Assembly: GCA_045633505.1 (NCBI GenBank)
Contig: JAZQYK010000007.1
Coordinates: 1 to 16,682, forward strand
Direction: 5' to 3'
Origin: Fimenecus sp045633505
GTDB taxonomy: Bacteria; Bacillota; Clostridia; Oscillospirales; Acutalibacteraceae
DNA: 16,682 nt
Shown here: positions 1-7,184 of the stretch, in pieces
Numbering within the stretch: the first letter of the stretch is position 1
Layout: each line of letters starts with the position of its first letter
The notes under the pieces: generated by a model
Database searches by the model: none
What the model was told of the DNA's origin: nothing
The model's input: only the letters and a program-made list of their open reading frames with translations
Translations under genes and position numbers: made by a program

Positions 1-784
1 CGTGACGGCATCTTAAATCGTAACCCTGTTTATCGGCAAGCTCGTAAAAAAGCTGTGTCCCTACAGCGCCTAAATCGCCCGTATAAATAGCGTCGTAATC
101 CTTGGCAGTTGTCTTTGTGTCCTTAAAATAATGAACCAAGGTTGAACCCGCCGAAGGCGCCATTGCCGCGCCCATATTATTAGCATCCTTTATTCCCAAA
201 TCCGTGATTTTCCCGAAAATGCAGGCTTCAATACAAGGTGTATTCTTTTTGTGACTTGTAATCACCGATGCACCCGACGCAGTTGCCGTTCTTTGAGCTG
301 AGGGAGGTCGTTGTCCGCCGTATTCCAAAGGCAGACGGAACTGCCTTTCCGCTGATGCGAAATGTGAAGACGTTGAAGCAACCGAATATTTTATTGCACC
401 TGCTTCTGTCAGCACACCTGCCGTTGCCATTGACAACGCCATCGTTGAACAAGCGCCGTACATACCCATAAACGGAATTTGCAATTCTCTTATACCAAAG
501 GACGTGCCGATGCATTGATTGAGCAAATCCCCCGCCATTATCAAATCCACGTTTTCAGGAGAAATCTCTGCCTTTGCAATTGCTCTTGTCACCGCTTCAC
601 GATGAAGGGCGCTTTCTGATTTTTCCCACGACGGACAGCCGTCAATGGAATCGTCGTCATAACAACGGTCAAATTCCTTTGCCAACGGCCCTTCCCCTTC
701 TGCCTTACCGACAACTGCGGCGCTTCCGATTATTGATGGCTTTGTTTCTAAAAAAAGCGTATATTTTCCTTTTCGGGTAATCAT
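1..784 (-). CDS. spoVAD: Stage V sporulation protein AD (SpoVAD), C-terminus cut by window edge
   Basis: I translated this frame by hand: it is open from an ATG at 784 to the window edge, 261 residues of a protein usually about 340 long. SpoVAD is a thiolase-fold protein of the SpoVA complex, which moves dipicolinic acid into the forespore. Family landmarks seen are EGPLAKEFD near residue 30, AGDLLNQ near 83, the thiolase-like GACSTM near 105, ATSSH-like STSSHFASAERQFR near 135, EYGGQRP, MGAAMAPSAGST and YTGDLGAVG. The last residue visible is the His that in homologues sits just before the NDCG segment, so the C-terminal part lies outside. The ribosome binding site GGAGGG lies 6 bases before the ATG. 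The upstream neighbour is the terminator of an ABC transporter gene and not spoVAC, so spoVAD seems to start its transcript here. I see no sigma-G promoter I would defend. It is not a FabH or thiolase enzyme, because the match follows SpoVAD throughout. Confidence 0.95.
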   Translation of the reverse strand, partial: MITRKGKYTLFLETKPSIIGSAAVVGKAEGEGPLAKEFDRCYDDDSIDGCPSWEKSESALHREAVTRAIAKAEISPENVDLIMAGDLLNQCIGTSFGIRELQIPFMGMYGACSTMALSMATAGVLTEAGAIKYSVASTSSHFASAERQFRLPLEYGGQRPPSAQRTATASGASVITSHKKNTPCIEACIFGKITDLGIKDANNMGAAMAPSAGSTLVHYFKDTKTTAKDYDAIYTGDLGAVGTQLFYELADKQGYDLRCRH

Positions 785-840
785 ATTATCCCTCCGACTT
801 TCTTTTGTATATATTCTTGCCCGAAAATCTGAAAAAATGC

Positions 841-868
841 ATAAAAAAAGAGCACCGAAGTGCTCTTT
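841..868 (-). terminator. Rho-independent terminator of the Dabb-ABC transporter unit
   Basis: On the minus strand a 9-bp stem (AAAGAGCAC / GTGCTCTTT) closes a TTCG tetraloop with the stabilising C-G closing pair and runs into T7. It begins 4 bases after the ABC transporter stop codon. It also insulates spoVAD from upstream transcription. Confidence 0.95.
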
Positions 869-872
869 ACAA

Positions 873-2540
873 TTAAAACTGTATTTTCTTATCACAGATT
901 GAAAGCGCCGCAGGACGATGAGTAATTAAAACCACCGTTTTATCCGTCATTGTTTTCAAATTCATAAGCAGTTTTTCTTCCGTTTCGCCGTCAAGTGAAC
1001 TTGTCGCCTCGTCAAGCATCAAAATCGGCCTGCCTGACAATATTGCACGGGCAATTGCAAGACGCTGAATCTGTCCTTCCGAAAGACCTGACCCCTGTTC
1101 ACCCAAAGCGGCGTCCAACCCGTCAGGCAATTCTCTTACAAAATCCTCTGCACAAGCGATTTTCAATGCAGAGTAAATTTTTTCATCGTCCGACATAAGC
1201 TCCTCATCACCAAAAGTCAACACCTGACGGATTGTTCCGCTAACCAAGTAGTTGCCCTGAGGCACGTAAGAGAACAAACCTCGCCACCCTGCTGAAAGCT
1301 CTTGTCGGGAGCCGTCTTTATTAAGCAAATATTTTTCACCGCCGTTTAGCGGATAAAGACTCATCATAAGTTTCATCGCAGTACTTTTACCGCAACCCGA
1401 CTCACCTACGAAAGCGATATATTCACCTTTTTTAATTTCCACGCTTTTTTTGTGGAGTACGTGACTTTTACCATTACCCATTTCAACGTAAGAGAAGGAA
1501 GCATCGAGAAGTCCCACCGCTGAAAAATCGTTTTTATAATATTTTTCAATTTCCTTCTTATCTATAATTTCGCAATCATAGTCCTTTGCCATATTCTCAA
1601 TTTCCATCAACCTCTCGGCACTTGCAATCATTGCATAATACTGAGGAAGATAGCTTGAAATCTGAGCAAACGGCGATTCAACCTGATTTATAAGCTGTAA
1701 CACCGCCATCATCGTACCATAGCTCATTACATCCTGCGCGATATTCGTTGCGCAAATAATCACGCCAAGCAAATATGCTCCTCTCATCGCAAGGTGCATT
1801 GCCATTGTACAGATATTTGCAAAATGGATACGGCGCATTCTCGCCTTTACCAATTCATCGGAATAAACTTCAGCCTGTGTTGCAGTCTGTTCTTCCTGAG
1901 TAAAGGATTTAACCACAATAAGACTGTTTATTCTTTCCTGCATAAAAGAACGGACGTTACCATCGGCAGTCTGTATTTTATGATGAAAAACTTTAAGTTT
2001 GTTTCTAAACGCCAACGAAAACAACGCCAGAACAAGCCCTGCGGGAAGAATAATTGCAACAAGCTGAGGTACTAACGACAACAGCATTACAAGCGCGCCG
2101 CCAAGACGCACTGCCATACCCGAAAGTCCCGGAACAATCTGAATTGACGCGTTGATTATTACCGCAGTATCAGACGTCAGCCTATTCAACCACTCACCCG
2201 AATGAATCTCTGCAACGTTTGCGTAAGAACGGTGAAGAAGCTGTGAAAAACTTGAGCATCTGAAAGTTTTTTCAAGAATTGCCCTTGTTTTTTCATCAAG
2301 ATATTTATGCAAGGTAATGAGACCTATCAAAGCGCACACAATAACGCAAAGCACGACCACGTCCTTCGTCATACTTTGCAAATCCTTTGAAACGGCAGAG
2401 TCAACAACGTTTCTCAAGGCAAGAGCAAAACTCACGCCTAATACACCTTGAAGCATTTGCACCAAGGTAAGCAATACTATCCATATTTTATTTTTACCGA
2501 TTACGCGGCTAATCCATTTTAATACGGCAGCAGATTTCAT
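873..2540 (-). CDS. ABC exporter half-transporter (fused membrane and ATPase domains)
   Basis: A 555-residue ABC exporter subunit. The N-terminal half (about 1-310) is a six-helix transmembrane domain with hydrophobic stretches near 20-40, 58-77, 135-178 and 240-290. The ATPase domain (about 340-555) has Walker A GESGCGKST at 379-387, Q-loop Gln428, signature LSEGQ at 486-490, Walker B ILMLDE at 506-511, D-loop SSLD and H-loop His541. The signature has Glu in place of the usual third Gly, a variation found in many active exporters. The protein stops only about 14 residues after the H-loop, so the C-terminal tail is shorter than in typical 580-600 residue relatives. A homodimer or a partner encoded elsewhere is needed; none is in the window. 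Substrate cannot be deduced. It starts 12 bases after the Dabb gene, with AGGGGA as ribosome binding site, and ends at a strong terminator, so the two genes are probably co-transcribed. Confidence 0.93.
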   Translation of the reverse strand: MKSAAVLKWISRVIGKNKIWIVLLTLVQMLQGVLGVSFALALRNVVDSAVSKDLQSMTKDVVVLCVIVCALIGLITLHKYLDEKTRAILEKTFRCSSFSQLLHRSYANVAEIHSGEWLNRLTSDTAVIINASIQIVPGLSGMAVRLGGALVMLLSLVPQLVAIILPAGLVLALFSLAFRNKLKVFHHKIQTADGNVRSFMQERINSLIVVKSFTQEEQTATQAEVYSDELVKARMRRIHFANICTMAMHLAMRGAYLLGVIICATNIAQDVMSYGTMMAVLQLINQVESPFAQISSYLPQYYAMIASAERLMEIENMAKDYDCEIIDKKEIEKYYKNDFSAVGLLDASFSYVEMGNGKSHVLHKKSVEIKKGEYIAFVGESGCGKSTAMKLMMSLYPLNGGEKYLLNKDGSRQELSAGWRGLFSYVPQGNYLVSGTIRQVLTFGDEELMSDDEKIYSALKIACAEDFVRELPDGLDAALGEQGSGLSEGQIQRLAIARAILSGRPILMLDEATSSLDGETEEKLLMNLKTMTDKTVVLITHRPAALSICDKKIQF

Positions 2541-2552
2541 TTTAATCCCCTA

Positions 2553-2852
2553 TTATTCCCAGATGTCAACTGCACCACGGTTTTCTGTAACCTTTGCTAC
2601 GTAAGAAGCAACGGCTTTGTGGTCGGGATGAACTTTATATTTTTCCAATTCCTCTTCGTTTTCTGTTTCAACGACCAAAAGTGCATCGAAATTTCTTGCA
2701 CATTCAACCTGATTTTTCAAAAACGTGAGTTTTTTGATGTGTGAAATTTTTGAAGGCAATGCTTCAAGACCGTTTTTAACTATTTCAACGTTTTCGTCCT
2801 TCGTTTTGCCTTCAGCATCTTTGAATTTCCACATTACAATATGTTTTAACAT
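2553..2852 (-). CDS. Dabb (stress-responsive alpha-beta barrel) domain protein
   Basis: A 99-residue protein that is a single Dabb domain, a dimeric ferredoxin-like alpha/beta barrel. Diagnostic features are the N-terminal MLKHIVMWKFKD with conserved His4, the central FDALLVVE strand (residues 55-62), the KVHPDHKAV motif (72-80) and the acidic C-terminal strand. Family members range from plant stress proteins to polyketide cyclases and small bacterial proteins of unknown role, so no reaction is assigned. The start has a weak ribosome binding site (GGGTGA) 6 bases upstream. The upstream intergenic region is mostly an inverted repeat (2881-2963), and no clear promoter is visible. The gene is followed after 12 bases by the ABC transporter gene. 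Confidence 0.85.
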   Translation of the reverse strand: MLKHIVMWKFKDAEGKTKDENVEIVKNGLEALPSKISHIKKLTFLKNQVECARNFDALLVVETENEEELEKYKVHPDHKAVASYVAKVTENRGAVDIWE

Positions 2853-2880
2853 GAATTATCACCCAAACTTATTTGATTAT

Positions 2881-2963
2881 TTGTAGGGGACGACGACTCG
2901 GCGTCCCGTTTTCAGTTTGTCTGTACACTTGGTACGGGCTGCCGAGGTCGTCAGCCCCTACAA
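2881..2963. repeat. Inverted repeat, MITE-like, between tatD and the Dabb gene
   Basis: The left arm (2881-2908, beginning TTGTAGGGGACGACGACTCG) and right arm (2935-2963) are imperfect inverted repeats that pair over about 28 bases around a 26-base loop. The sequence is much richer in GC than its surroundings. The right arm overlaps the 3' end of tatD: it encodes the last residues and the TGA stop (2951-2953). GC-rich palindromes beginning TTGTAGGGG are, from general knowledge, a dispersed repeat type in gut Clostridia. No gene fits inside it. Confidence 0.85.
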
Positions 2964-3733
2964 GTTACTCGATTAAAAAAAAGTTTCTTTGCATTCTCGT
3001 TTGTCAAATCAAGAATTTCCTGTGCTGTAACTCCACGGAGTTCTGCGATTTTCTCTGCGGTGTAAGGAATATGCAAAGAATCGCACCTTTTACCACGAAA
3101 TGGTACGGGAGTCATATACGGCGCATCGGTTTCGATGAGTAATTTGTCACTTGGGACAAATTTTGCAACCTCACAAGGCTTGACTGCATTTTTAAAGGTA
3201 ACCGCACCGCCGAGACCGATATACATACCGAGTTTTATAATCTCTTTTGCCATTTCAACACTACCCGAAAAGCAATGTAAAACGCCTTTTGGTTTGTACT
3301 TTTTCAAGAGGTTAAGTGTGTCTTCGTGAGATTCTCTGTCGTGGAAAATAATTGGCAAGTTGAGTTCGTTTGCTAATTGAATTTGCTTTTCAAGAAGAAT
3401 CAACTGATTTTCTCGACTATCTTTTTCATAGTGATAATCAAGTCCGATTTCACCGATTGCAACGCATTTCTCATCCTTTGCAAGTTCACGTATTCTCTCT
3501 AAATCGCCATCGTTATATTCATCATTTTCAAGCGGATGAAACCCCACCGCTGAATACACGAAATCATATTTATGGGACAGTTCAACTGCAAATTCACTCG
3601 TTGCAATATCAACACCGCAACAGACAACACCCGAAATTCCTTTTTCTTTAAACGAGCCGAGCAATTCGCCGCGGTCAACGTCAAATTGCTCGTCATCATA
3701 ATGTGCGTGTGAATCAAAAATATTGTGATACAT
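2951..3733 (-). CDS. tatD: TatD family metal-dependent DNase
   Basis: A 260-residue TIM-barrel hydrolase of the TatD/YcfH group (two-metal 3'-5' deoxyribonuclease, also linked to D-aminoacyl-tRNA deacylation). The complete metal-binding set is visible: His9-x-His11 in FDSHAHYDD, Glu95 in GEIGLDYHY, His131 in FHDRES, His153 in LHCFSG and Asp203 in ETDAPY. Length is normal. Its ATG overlaps the metG stop by one base (TAATG at 3731-3735), so translation is probably coupled to metG, a common arrangement in Firmicutes. The natural C-terminus appears replaced: after KKLFFNRV the codons for TCRG and the TGA stop come from the inverted repeat at 2881-2963. This affects only the extreme tail and should not harm activity. 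Confidence 0.95.
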   Translation of the reverse strand: MYHNIFDSHAHYDDEQFDVDRGELLGSFKEKGISGVVCCGVDIATSEFAVELSHKYDFVYSAVGFHPLENDEYNDGDLERIRELAKDEKCVAIGEIGLDYHYEKDSRENQLILLEKQIQLANELNLPIIFHDRESHEDTLNLLKKYKPKGVLHCFSGSVEMAKEIIKLGMYIGLGGAVTFKNAVKPCEVAKFVPSDKLLIETDAPYMTPVPFRGKRCDSLHIPYTAEKIAELRGVTAQEILDLTNENAKKLFFNRVTCRG

Positions 3734-5676
3734 TATCTTATTCTTGCTCCGTTTGGCATATCTTTATCTACAAAAATTACCTTTGCGTCTTCTTCAGTTA
3801 CGTCGGCTGCAAGAATCATTCCGTTACTTTCAACACCGCAAAGAACCGCAGGTTTAAGGTTTGCAACAACGATAATTTTTTTGCCGATTAAGTCTTCAGG
3901 CTTATACCACTTTGCAATACCGCTTGCAACTATTCTGTCCGTGCCCGTGCCGTCGTCAAGAGTGAGCTTTAAAAGTTTCTTTGCTTTCTTGATTGGCTCA
4001 CAATTTTTAACTTCTGCAACACGGAGTTCAACTTTCATAAAATCATTAAATTCAATCTGTGCAAGACCTTCAATTTTCGGTGCAGGAGCATTTGCCTTTT
4101 CTTCTGCTTCTTTTTTAGCCTGTAATTCAGCAATAAGCTTTTCGCCATCGATTCTTGAGAAAAGCGGAGTAGCAGTACCAACCTTGACACCGCTTTCAAG
4201 TCCGCCCCATTCCTGAATGCTTTCGTAAGTTGCAGGAGTAACGTTTAACTGCTCTGCAATTTTAACAGCAGTTTCAGGCATAATTGGTGCAAAAAGTGCT
4301 GAAAGAACGCGAATACCTTCAAGAAGATTATAAAGCACTGTGCCCAATTTTTCTTTCTGTGCTTCGTCTTTTGCAAGTGCCCAAGGCATTGTTTCGTCAA
4401 TATATTTATTGCAACGGCGTGCAAAGTTCATTACACATTCAACTGCATCGCTCATCTTGTATTCTGAAAGATATTTATCAAAACCTGCGATTGCTTTCTT
4501 TGCAGAGTCTTTCAAATCCTCATCAAATTCAGTAGCACAAACAGGCGCTTGAATTACACCGTCAAAATACTTGTTCTGCATTGCAATAGTACGGTTTACA
4601 AGGTTACCGAGAGTGTTTGCAAGGTCAGAATTAAAACGTTCAATCATTGCCTCATAAGTGATTGAGCCGTCGTTTGCGTGTGGCATTTCTGAAAGAAGAT
4701 AGTAACGCACAGCATCAACACCGAAAATTTCTGTAAGGTCATCAGCATAAATAACGTTACCGCGTGATTTACTCATCTTGTCTTCACCGAAAAGAAGCCA
4801 CGGGTGACCGTAAACCTGTTTTGGAAGCGGTTCGCCAAGTGCCATAAGCATAATCGGCAAGTAAATAGTGTGGAATCTTACAATATCCTTACCGATGATA
4901 TGCACGTCAGCAGGCCAGTATTTGTTGTACTTTTCGTCACTGCCGTCAGGGTCATAACCCAATGCGGTAATGTAGTTTGAAAGCGCGTCAATCCAAACGT
5001 AGATAACGTGCTTGTCGTCAAATGATACGGGTACACCCCATTTGAAAGATGAACGGGATACGCACAAATCCTGAAGTCCCGGTTTAATAAAGTTATTAAG
5101 CATTTCTTTTTTACGTGCTTCAGGGTAAATGAAGTTTTCATTGTTTTCAATGAATTCTTCGAGCTGTTTCTGATATTTTGAGAGCTTTAAGAAATAGGTT
5201 TCTTCCTTTTCTTTGTGAACGTCTCTGCCACAGTCAGGGCATTTACCGTCAACTAACTGGCTTTCAGTCCAGAAAGACTCGCAAGGAGTACAGTAAAGGC
5301 CTTCATATTCACTCTTATAAATATCGCCCTGGTCATAGAGCTTTTTGAAAATTTTCTGAACAGTTTTTTCGTGATAATCGTCAGTTGTACGAATAAAATG
5401 GTCATAAGTTGTATTGAGTAAATCACAGATATCCTTGATTTCACCAGCAACCTTATCAACATATTCTTTAGGACTAACGCCTGCATCCTTTGCATATTCT
5501 TCGATTTTTTGACCGTGTTCGTCAGTACCTGTCAGAAAGAAAACATCAAAGCCCTGCATTCGCTTGTACCTCGCAATAGCATCGGTGAGCACGATTTCAT
5601 AGCTGTTACCGATATGTGGCTTGCGTGACGTGTACGCAATAGCAGTTGTGATGTAAAACTTTGGCTTTTCACACAT
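3733..5676 (-). CDS. metG: Methionyl-tRNA synthetase
   Basis: A 647-residue class I aminoacyl-tRNA synthetase that charges tRNA-Met. Landmarks are the HIGN form of the HIGH motif at 21-24, TGTDEHGQKI at 49-58, one zinc knuckle with Cys129, Cys132, Cys146 and Cys149, the WIDALSNY segment at 228-235, and KMSKS at 300-304. An anticodon-binding helical domain covers about 340-510. A charged linker leads to a C-terminal Trbp111/EMAP-like OB-fold tRNA-binding domain (about 541-647, FMKVELRVAEV through NGMILAA), which mediates dimerisation and tRNA binding. The start ATG at 5676 follows an AAGGGG ribosome binding site. It lies 22 bases after alaX and overlaps tatD by one base. I saw no T-box leader. 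Confidence 0.98.
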   Translation of the reverse strand: MCEKPKFYITTAIAYTSRKPHIGNSYEIVLTDAIARYKRMQGFDVFFLTGTDEHGQKIEEYAKDAGVSPKEYVDKVAGEIKDICDLLNTTYDHFIRTTDDYHEKTVQKIFKKLYDQGDIYKSEYEGLYCTPCESFWTESQLVDGKCPDCGRDVHKEKEETYFLKLSKYQKQLEEFIENNENFIYPEARKKEMLNNFIKPGLQDLCVSRSSFKWGVPVSFDDKHVIYVWIDALSNYITALGYDPDGSDEKYNKYWPADVHIIGKDIVRFHTIYLPIMLMALGEPLPKQVYGHPWLLFGEDKMSKSRGNVIYADDLTEIFGVDAVRYYLLSEMPHANDGSITYEAMIERFNSDLANTLGNLVNRTIAMQNKYFDGVIQAPVCATEFDEDLKDSAKKAIAGFDKYLSEYKMSDAVECVMNFARRCNKYIDETMPWALAKDEAQKEKLGTVLYNLLEGIRVLSALFAPIMPETAVKIAEQLNVTPATYESIQEWGGLESGVKVGTATPLFSRIDGEKLIAELQAKKEAEEKANAPAPKIEGLAQIEFNDFMKVELRVAEVKNCEPIKKAKKLLKLTLDDGTGTDRIVASGIAKWYKPEDLIGKKIIVVANLKPAVLCGVESNGMILAADVTEEDAKVIFVDKDMPNGARIR

Positions 5677-5698
5677 AGAAAATACCCCTTTCTGAAAA

Positions 5699-6859
5699 TT
5701 ATATTGATGCTCTTTCGAGCAATTTGTTAACTATTTCTTCTTTTGTTGCATTAACGGTGCCTTGAGCATAAAAATCTTTGCCCCCGCCCCTACCATTAAA
5801 AGTAGAATTCAAGAATAAAACAAGGTCTTTTATGTTTTTATTCTCACTTGCAACTACATATATAAAACTGTCATTCTCGGTTTTTGAGAACACACAGCAA
5901 TATTCATTATCTTTAATCAATGAGTTTGCGCAGAAACGCAATTCGTCATAAGTCCCGTTTTCAACGAATGTACAAACGCCATTGTTTACGGGAATTTTTT
6001 CCATTTTGAGAAGTGCTAATTCGGACGACATCTTCTTGTTTTCGGCTTTTACGTCACCCAAATCCTTATGGATTTTCTGTGTCATAATAAAAGTTTCTTC
6101 TCGTTTTGAGCAGAGAAGACTCATTGTTTTTTTGCTGATATTATGAAGCATCGAATAGTCTTTAAACGCCAAAAGCCCTGCAACCATTTCAATTCTTGTG
6201 CCTTTTTTGTAAGGAATAAAACTGATTATTTTTATTATTCCCACTTCGCCCGTATATGCTACGTGAGGCGCACAGCAAGCACAAAGGTCTGTGTCTTCGA
6301 TTTCAACTAAACGGACGTTTTCGGTAATATCAAGTTTACTTCGGTAATCATAGGCAGATAACTCGTCAGCAGTTGGATAAATCACGTTGATTTTTTTGTT
6401 TGCATAGATAATTTTGTTGACTTCAAGCTCGATTTTTGCAATATCCTGCTCATTCAACGGGCCGTCTGTATCAAGCGTTACAACACTGTCATTCAAATGA
6501 AAACCCACGTTATTGTAGCCGTAAAGGTTGTGGATTACACCTGAAACAATATGCTCACCCGTGTGATTTTGCATTCGGGAAAACCGCGTGTCCCAATCGA
6601 TTTTGCCCGTTACGGTATCGCCTGATTTCAAAGGCTTGTCTGTTTTGTGAGTGATAATTTCGTCTTTAATCTGCACGTCTAAAACAGTTGCTTCACCGAT
6701 TGTACCCTTGTCCGCATATTGTCCGCCACCCTCGGGAAAAAATGCGGTCTGGTCAAGCACGACAAAATATGCTCCGTCTTTTTCTTCACAAGATAAAACC
6801 ACAGCGTCAAAGTTTTTTATATAAGAATTATTTTCATATAATTTCACAGTTGATGCCAT
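5699..6859 (-). CDS. alaX: Alanyl-tRNA editing protein AlaX with DHHA1 domain
   Basis: A free-standing homologue of the editing half of AlaRS, expected to hydrolyse Ser-tRNA-Ala or Gly-tRNA-Ala. From the chosen start it has 386 residues, the size of the long AlaX class with a C-terminal DHHA1 domain. Zinc ligands are visible: HTGEH (His-x3-His, about residues 100-104) and CACCAPH (Cys-x3-His, about 195-201). The FPEGGGQYADKG motif of the N-terminal subdomain is also present. The C-terminal RGGGKDFYAQG is the DHHA1 Gly-rich motif. The start at 6859 is preferred because GAGGTGA lies 5-6 bases upstream; an in-frame ATG at 6898 would add 13 residues but has a poorer site and lies very near the predicted transcription start. 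It is first in an alaX-metG-tatD operon. Confidence 0.93.
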   Translation of the reverse strand: MASTVKLYENNSYIKNFDAVVLSCEEKDGAYFVVLDQTAFFPEGGGQYADKGTIGEATVLDVQIKDEIITHKTDKPLKSGDTVTGKIDWDTRFSRMQNHTGEHIVSGVIHNLYGYNNVGFHLNDSVVTLDTDGPLNEQDIAKIELEVNKIIYANKKINVIYPTADELSAYDYRSKLDITENVRLVEIEDTDLCACCAPHVAYTGEVGIIKIISFIPYKKGTRIEMVAGLLAFKDYSMLHNISKKTMSLLCSKREETFIMTQKIHKDLGDVKAENKKMSSELALLKMEKIPVNNGVCTFVENGTYDELRFCANSLIKDNEYCCVFSKTENDSFIYVVASENKNIKDLVLFLNSTFNGRGGGKDFYAQGTVNATKEEIVNKLLERASI

Positions 6860-6911
6860 AATTTTCACCTCGTTTTCTAAAAAAGGACATACTTTCACTC
6901 ATATTTAAGTT

Positions 6912-6940
6912 ATTATAGCACAAAAAAATCGGTATGTACA
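6912..6940 (-). promoter_or_regulatory. Sigma-A promoter for alaX-metG-tatD
   Basis: On the minus strand there is a perfect -10 TATAAT (6912-6917) with extended TGC before it, and a -35 TGTACA (6935-6940) after a 17-base spacer. The expected leader is about 45 bases to the ATG at 6859. The -35 lies in the loop of a 13-bp hairpin (6923-6960). Confidence 0.75.
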
Positions 6941-6960
6941 TAACAAAATACCGATTTTTT
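6923..6960. terminator. Hairpin with A/T-tract arms, possible bidirectional terminator or operator
   Basis: Perfect 13-bp inverted repeat (AAAAAATCGGTAT at 6923-6935, its complement at 6948-6960) with a 12-base loop. The arms end in A and T runs, so it could act as a weak terminator in either direction. It lies over the -35 region of the alaX promoter, so an operator role is equally possible. Confidence 0.5.
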
Positions 6961-6970
6961 AATAAATTAG

Positions 6971-7130
6971 TTAGATAAATTGGGGGGGTTATAGAATTGA
7001 GTGCAGAGTGTCGAAACTGCGTTGCTATTATAAATACAACCGAACATATTGGCAAAACGTTAAGTTTTGGGTCGTCGAGAACGCGGGAGCAAGGTCTCGC
7101 CCTGCACTTACAACAAAACCTCCCGACAAA
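6971..7130. repeat. Dispersed intergenic repeat element, copy 1
   Basis: A 160-base non-coding element. Its left end, TTAGATAAATTGGGG, recurs with one change at 16484-16498. Its right end, CTCCCGACAAAC, recurs as ATCCCGACAAAT at the window's end. An internal ACCGAACATATTGG matches ACCGACCATATTGG at 16647-16660. All three matches are in the same order and orientation. The two halves are also imperfect inverted repeats of one another (GAGTGCAGAG on the left, complement of AAGTGCAGGG on the right). No convincing gene lies within it. Confidence 0.7.
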
Positions 7131-7144
7131 CTATAATTTTGCAA

Positions 7145-7172
7145 CAAAAAACGGAGCCGAAGCTCCGCTTTT
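7145..7172 (-). terminator. Rho-independent terminator of pckG
   Basis: The stem CGGAGC/GCTCCG closes a TTCG tetraloop on the minus strand and is followed by T6. It lies 13-35 bases after the pckG stop. The plus strand also reads into a T-run, so it may work both ways. Confidence 0.92.
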
Positions 7173-7184
7173 TTATAATTTATC

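Noticed and set aside
785..840. Sigma-G promoter for spoVAD
   Set aside because: GCATT and an AT-rich -10-like stretch are about 17 bases apart, but they match the consensus too poorly.
3725..4216. Plus-strand open frame of 163 codons
   Set aside because: Antisense shadow of the metG C-terminal domain; no motif or ribosome binding site.
6860..6960. T-box leader for the alaX-metG operon
   Set aside because: No T-box sequence or antiterminator stem; the leader is only about 45 bases.
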